From assembly GCA_964422465.1 (NCBI GenBank), contig CAYRBD010000062.1, positions 1 to 19,091 of the forward strand: DNA of 19,091 nucleotides. Reading direction: 5' to 3'. Positions 16,346 through 19,091 of the stretch are shown in pieces. Below the pieces are notes generated by a model, which was not told the DNA's origin, made no database searches, and worked only from the letters and a program-made list of their open reading frames with translations. Within the stretch, counting starts at the first letter, position 1. Each line of letters begins with the position of its first letter. The DNA is from FW021-bin31 sp964422465. GTDB taxonomy: Bacteria; Bacteroidota; Bacteroidia; Chitinophagales; Chitinophagaceae. The translations under genes and the position numbers were made by a program.

Positions 16346-16374
16346 CAATCATCCGTTTGTTTCTATACCTCCTG

Positions 16375-16382
16375 CAAATTTA
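16375..16382 (-). promoter_or_regulatory. Candidate -7 promoter element for the 756-residue secreted protein gene
   Basis: The minus strand reads TAAATTTG, an exact match to TAnnTTTG, 29 bases before the ATG ending at 16345. No TTTG is visible at the expected -33 distance. An AGGAGG string just downstream lies 22 bases from the ATG, too far to act as a normal ribosome binding site. The element suggests that the gene can be transcribed independently of the phospholipase gene. Confidence 0.35.
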
Positions 16383-16454
16383 TGGCCATTTTTTCATTAT
16401 ACCTTTTAGCAGCCTTAATAACTGCCTGATTTGAAGGAATTTAACAGTAATTTT

Positions 16455-18932
16455 TCAAACGACCTGCCCCATATATGGATCGGTAAAAGATTCTTCCCCC
16501 GTTTCTACATGCCCCGCAAAGCGGCGTTCAAAGCCTTCATTTTCTTTTACCCGGAGGGTAAAGTCATACCAGCCGTGGCTTCTTTTTAAATTTAACGGAA
16601 TCGATACGGATTTACCAGAAAGAATTTTTTTTGTTACCGGTTGTCCTTTGTAGGCATTGTCAGTGAGTTCTATGGTATAATCTTTCGAGCCGGAGCTCAA
16701 TGCCAACTTTAAATCAATATTTCCGCTGAACTTTTTTTGGTTGATTCTTTTTCGCTCATAATCACAATTAATTTCCAATTGAGGGTCCGCAGTTCCTCCT
16801 TTGAAAGAGCGGAAAAAACCATTGGGAGCATACAGATCAAAATGATAATCCTGCCGAAAATCCCATTCATCGGAAAGGCGTTCTCCTTTGCGGACAGCGT
16901 AATTTCGTACCGCAAAATCTTGCAGGTCATATACTGTAAAAGGAGCGCCTACCTCATGGTCTCCCGGATGTTCATTTCGGGCCTCCATCGTTAAATGAAA
17001 AACCTTTTTATTGGGGTGAATATTACCGGAAGTATAAAGCTGATAGGGCAGGGGACAGGCAGATCGAATACCCGGTTCCTGATGCGGAAGCAGGGACGAA
17101 GCCATGGGATTTTGATTGATCTGCTTTATTTCTTCTGCGGTTAATTTTTTATAATCATTTGGCAGGCCCTTGAACTGTGCATTATATATACTTTCCACAA
17201 AAGGTTTCTTTTTGACAAATTCGGGTAAGTTGATTTTCTCCCCCGTATAAGGTCTGAATACAGAGGTAAGGTCTCCACATATCGTACGTCTCCACGGGCT
17301 GATGTTATCTTCTTTTATTTCTTTACCTAAATTTTTAGAAACAAATTTTTCCAAAAACATGAGTACAGATGTATTGTCAAAGACCTGAGAATTGACCCAT
17401 CCCCCCCGACTCCAGGGAGACGCTACTACAAATGGCACCCGATACCCCAGTCCTATGGGACTTACCCTGCGGGGATCCTTGGCCTTTCCCTTTAAAGCCC
17501 GGGCCTGGGTTTCCGTAACATAATCTACAGTCGTATCAATGCCAGGAGAACATTTTCCTGATTTAGAGTCTTCCGGATTGGGAGCCGTAAAAGGCGGAAT
17601 ATGGTCGAAATATCCATCATTTTCATCATAGGTGAGAATAAGAATGGTCTTTTTCCATACTTCCGGGTCCTGGGTTAAGATATCCAGCACTTCGGAAACA
17701 TACCAGGCGCCATACCAGGGGGCGCCCGGATGATCAGAGAAATTAGCAGGCGCTACGAGCCAGGAAACAGCCGGAAGCTGCCCGTTTTTGACATCTTTCC
17801 TAAAATGTGCCAATACATCCCCTTTGGGAATCTCCATAGTCCGCTCTGTTCCTTCATCATCGTATTGTAATGATTCAAGTTCGTGATAATAAGGGTCGTT
17901 TACGTTGGTATCGAAGGCTTTTTTATGGATATTTTGCTGCCATTCTGGTAATTTTTTAAAATTTTCTGGGGTATATTTTTTCAGGCCTTCGGTAATACGT
18001 TTCAATAGCCTTTCCCGCTTGCTTCTTTCTTTATCGCCCTTCGCATATTTCGGAATTTCCGCTTCTAATTCTTTCGCTCTTTTTTTCATATACTGAATAT
18101 GGGCGGGATGAAACCGGACATGATATTGGGAAAACCATTCCAGATCATTATTTGTAAAATTAGCCAGCCAGCCTTCTTCTTCTCCTTTAAAACCCACCTC
18201 AAGACTTAGTTCATTTTGATATACCATCCAGGAAACCCCGGCTTTTTCCAGTCTTTCCGGAAAAGTAGTCCAATGAGCCGGTGAGCCGTAAGTGACATTG
18301 GAATTGTGGATATTAGCCGGAGAATCTCCTCTGGGCTTTTCCCTTACGGTACCGGAAAAGAAATATAATCGGTTGGGAGAAGTAGCAGTGAGTGAAGAAC
18401 AAAAATGTTGGTCGCATACAGTAAAAGCATCTGCCAGCGCATAATAAAAAGGCAAATCCTGTCTGCCGTAATGCCCCATAGTGAGCGGCATATTGCGATA
18501 ATCTTTATGACCGGATTTTTTTGCTTCCAGCCAGTTGTCAAACCGCCCGTTGTTGCGCGCATCTACCATGCTTTCCCAAGAATGGGGCAGCGACCCCATC
18601 CAGGTTGCTTTGGTTTCTTTGATGTTGAGCCGGAAAGGGGCATAGGTCTGTCCTTTTTTATTGCTTTGCAGCCATGCTAAATTCTTATCAGGCAATCTGA
18701 TAACCCTGGGATCGTTATATCCCCTAACCCCCTGCAGCGTACCATATAAGTGATCAAAGGATCGGTTTTCCTGCATCAGTAATACGACATGCTCCGCATT
18801 CTCAAAGGTGGTTCCGGGATCAGGATTGATGGCCATCGCTCTTTTGATAGAAGGGGGAAGTGTATTGAGCGCACCGGTTGTGCCTGCTAACAGAGCTGCT
18901 TTTTTGATAAAATCTCGACGTGAATTTTGCAT
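16455..18932 (-). CDS. Tat-exported phosphocholine-type phospholipase C / acid phosphatase superfamily enzyme
   Basis: Hydrolyses a phosphodiester or phosphomonoester outside the cytoplasm; family members cleave phosphatidylcholine or sphingomyelin. The start chosen is the ATG ending at 18932, giving 825 residues that begin MQNSRRDFIKKAALLAG, a textbook twin-arginine signal with the pair at residues 5-6. The ATG 14 codons upstream (ending at 18974) would add a hydrophobic stretch ahead of the Tat motif and lies in a repeat. Metal-site residues E55/N56 are in QENRSFDHLYG, the likely nucleophile is S185 in TATSPNRLYF, and D436/E437 are in TYDENDGYFDH, followed by GLGYRVPFVVASPWSRGGW. The tail (about 640-820) resembles the two C-terminal beta-sandwich repeats of bacterial phospholipase C (DUF756). 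It could serve phosphate or choline scavenging; substrate is not decidable from sequence. The 756-residue protein gene follows. Confidence 0.93.
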   Translation of the reverse strand: MQNSRRDFIKKAALLAGTTGALNTLPPSIKRAMAINPDPGTTFENAEHVVLLMQENRSFDHLYGTLQGVRGYNDPRVIRLPDKNLAWLQSNKKGQTYAPFRLNIKETKATWMGSLPHSWESMVDARNNGRFDNWLEAKKSGHKDYRNMPLTMGHYGRQDLPFYYALADAFTVCDQHFCSSLTATSPNRLYFFSGTVREKPRGDSPANIHNSNVTYGSPAHWTTFPERLEKAGVSWMVYQNELSLEVGFKGEEEGWLANFTNNDLEWFSQYHVRFHPAHIQYMKKRAKELEAEIPKYAKGDKERSKRERLLKRITEGLKKYTPENFKKLPEWQQNIHKKAFDTNVNDPYYHELESLQYDDEGTERTMEIPKGDVLAHFRKDVKNGQLPAVSWLVAPANFSDHPGAPWYGAWYVSEVLDILTQDPEVWKKTILILTYDENDGYFDHIPPFTAPNPEDSKSGKCSPGIDTTVDYVTETQARALKGKAKDPRRVSPIGLGYRVPFVVASPWSRGGWVNSQVFDNTSVLMFLEKFVSKNLGKEIKEDNISPWRRTICGDLTSVFRPYTGEKINLPEFVKKKPFVESIYNAQFKGLPNDYKKLTAEEIKQINQNPMASSLLPHQEPGIRSACPLPYQLYTSGNIHPNKKVFHLTMEARNEHPGDHEVGAPFTVYDLQDFAVRNYAVRKGERLSDEWDFRQDYHFDLYAPNGFFRSFKGGTADPQLEINCDYERKRINQKKFSGNIDLKLALSSGSKDYTIELTDNAYKGQPVTKKILSGKSVSIPLNLKRSHGWYDFTLRVKENEGFERRFAGHVETGEESFTDPYMGQVV

Positions 18933-18962
18933 GGGGATAAAGATAATAAGATAAATCAATTT

Positions 18963-19082
18963 TATAGAACGCATATTTTTTATGATTCCTCATGATCTGC
19001 CGGATTAAGCTTTAAATCCCCCGATTGCAAAAGGTTAAAGATCACCTTCTATCTTATTCAATCTTAAAGATCAGCGTTCTAT
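18963..19082. repeat. Intergenic inverted-repeat element, copy B
   Basis: About 120 bases bounded by ATAGAACGC (18964-18972) and GCGTTCTAT (19074-19082), a perfect 9-base inverted repeat. The left end TATAGAACGCA is identical to that of copy A at 4931, and both copies also contain ATGATCTGC internally (4974-4982 and 18992-19000). The interior differs otherwise, with several short GATC-containing inverted segments. It lies just upstream of the phospholipase gene, and its inner sequence provides the spurious upstream ATG ending at 18974. The bases after 19082 run off the window. Confidence 0.65.
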
Positions 19083-19091
19083 TTATCCTAA

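Noticed and set aside
16346..16348. TTG start one codon before the ATG of the 756-residue protein
   Set aside because: The following ATG at 16345 begins a normal signal peptide; TTG is unnecessary.

Overview
The window looks like a piece of a Bacteroidota chromosome, most likely from the Sphingobacteriales/Chitinophagales/Cytophagales side. Start codons are preceded by A/T-rich leaders rather than usable Shine-Dalgarno sites. Two gaps carry promoter-like TAnnTTTG elements. The proteins (a serine hydroxymethyltransferase with a family-specific insertion, an S10 peptidase, a Tat-exported phospholipase C, an uncharacterised GHS/GSCGG protein) have the flavour of that phylum. This placement is inferred from sequence style, not from a database search. 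Coding density is high. No gap exceeds 300 bases, and I see no rRNA, tRNA, CRISPR array, transposase or integrase.

Bases 1-9068 hold a plus-strand L-rhamnose utilisation locus. A GH78 alpha-L-rhamnosidase runs in from the left edge. It is followed by fused rhamnulose-1-phosphate aldolase/lactaldehyde dehydrogenase (rhaEW), L-rhamnose isomerase of the RhaI type (rhaI), rhamnulokinase (rhaB) and the L-rhamnose/proton symporter (rhaT). Together these release rhamnose from glycosides, import it, isomerise it, phosphorylate it, split it to DHAP and L-lactaldehyde, and oxidise the aldehyde to lactate. No regulator of the pathway lies inside the window. Each of the three gaps rhaEW-rhaI, rhaI-rhaB and rhaB-rhaT contains a different inverted repeat.

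Bases 9078-11030 hold a minus-strand pair: a sugar-1-phosphate nucleotidyltransferase with a left-handed beta-helix tail, then, 3 bases later, an FMN enzyme of the nitronate monooxygenase/FabK family. A 155-base divergent promoter region separates this pair from plus-strand glyA (11186-12466). GlyA is followed by a secreted S10 serine carboxypeptidase-like enzyme (12524-14071).

Bases 14075-18932 are on the minus strand. They encode a Tat-exported phosphocholine-type phospholipase C/acid phosphatase-family enzyme and, downstream of it, a 756-residue secreted protein of unknown function. The C-terminal part of that protein has a His/Cys arrangement resembling clan CD (caspase-like) peptidases, and it is the best candidate here for an undescribed function.

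The other notable non-coding feature is a pair of related inverted-repeat elements, at 4931-5018 and 18963-19082. They share the ends TATAGAACGCA and (G/T)GTTCTAT, which suggests a dispersed intergenic repeat family in this genome.
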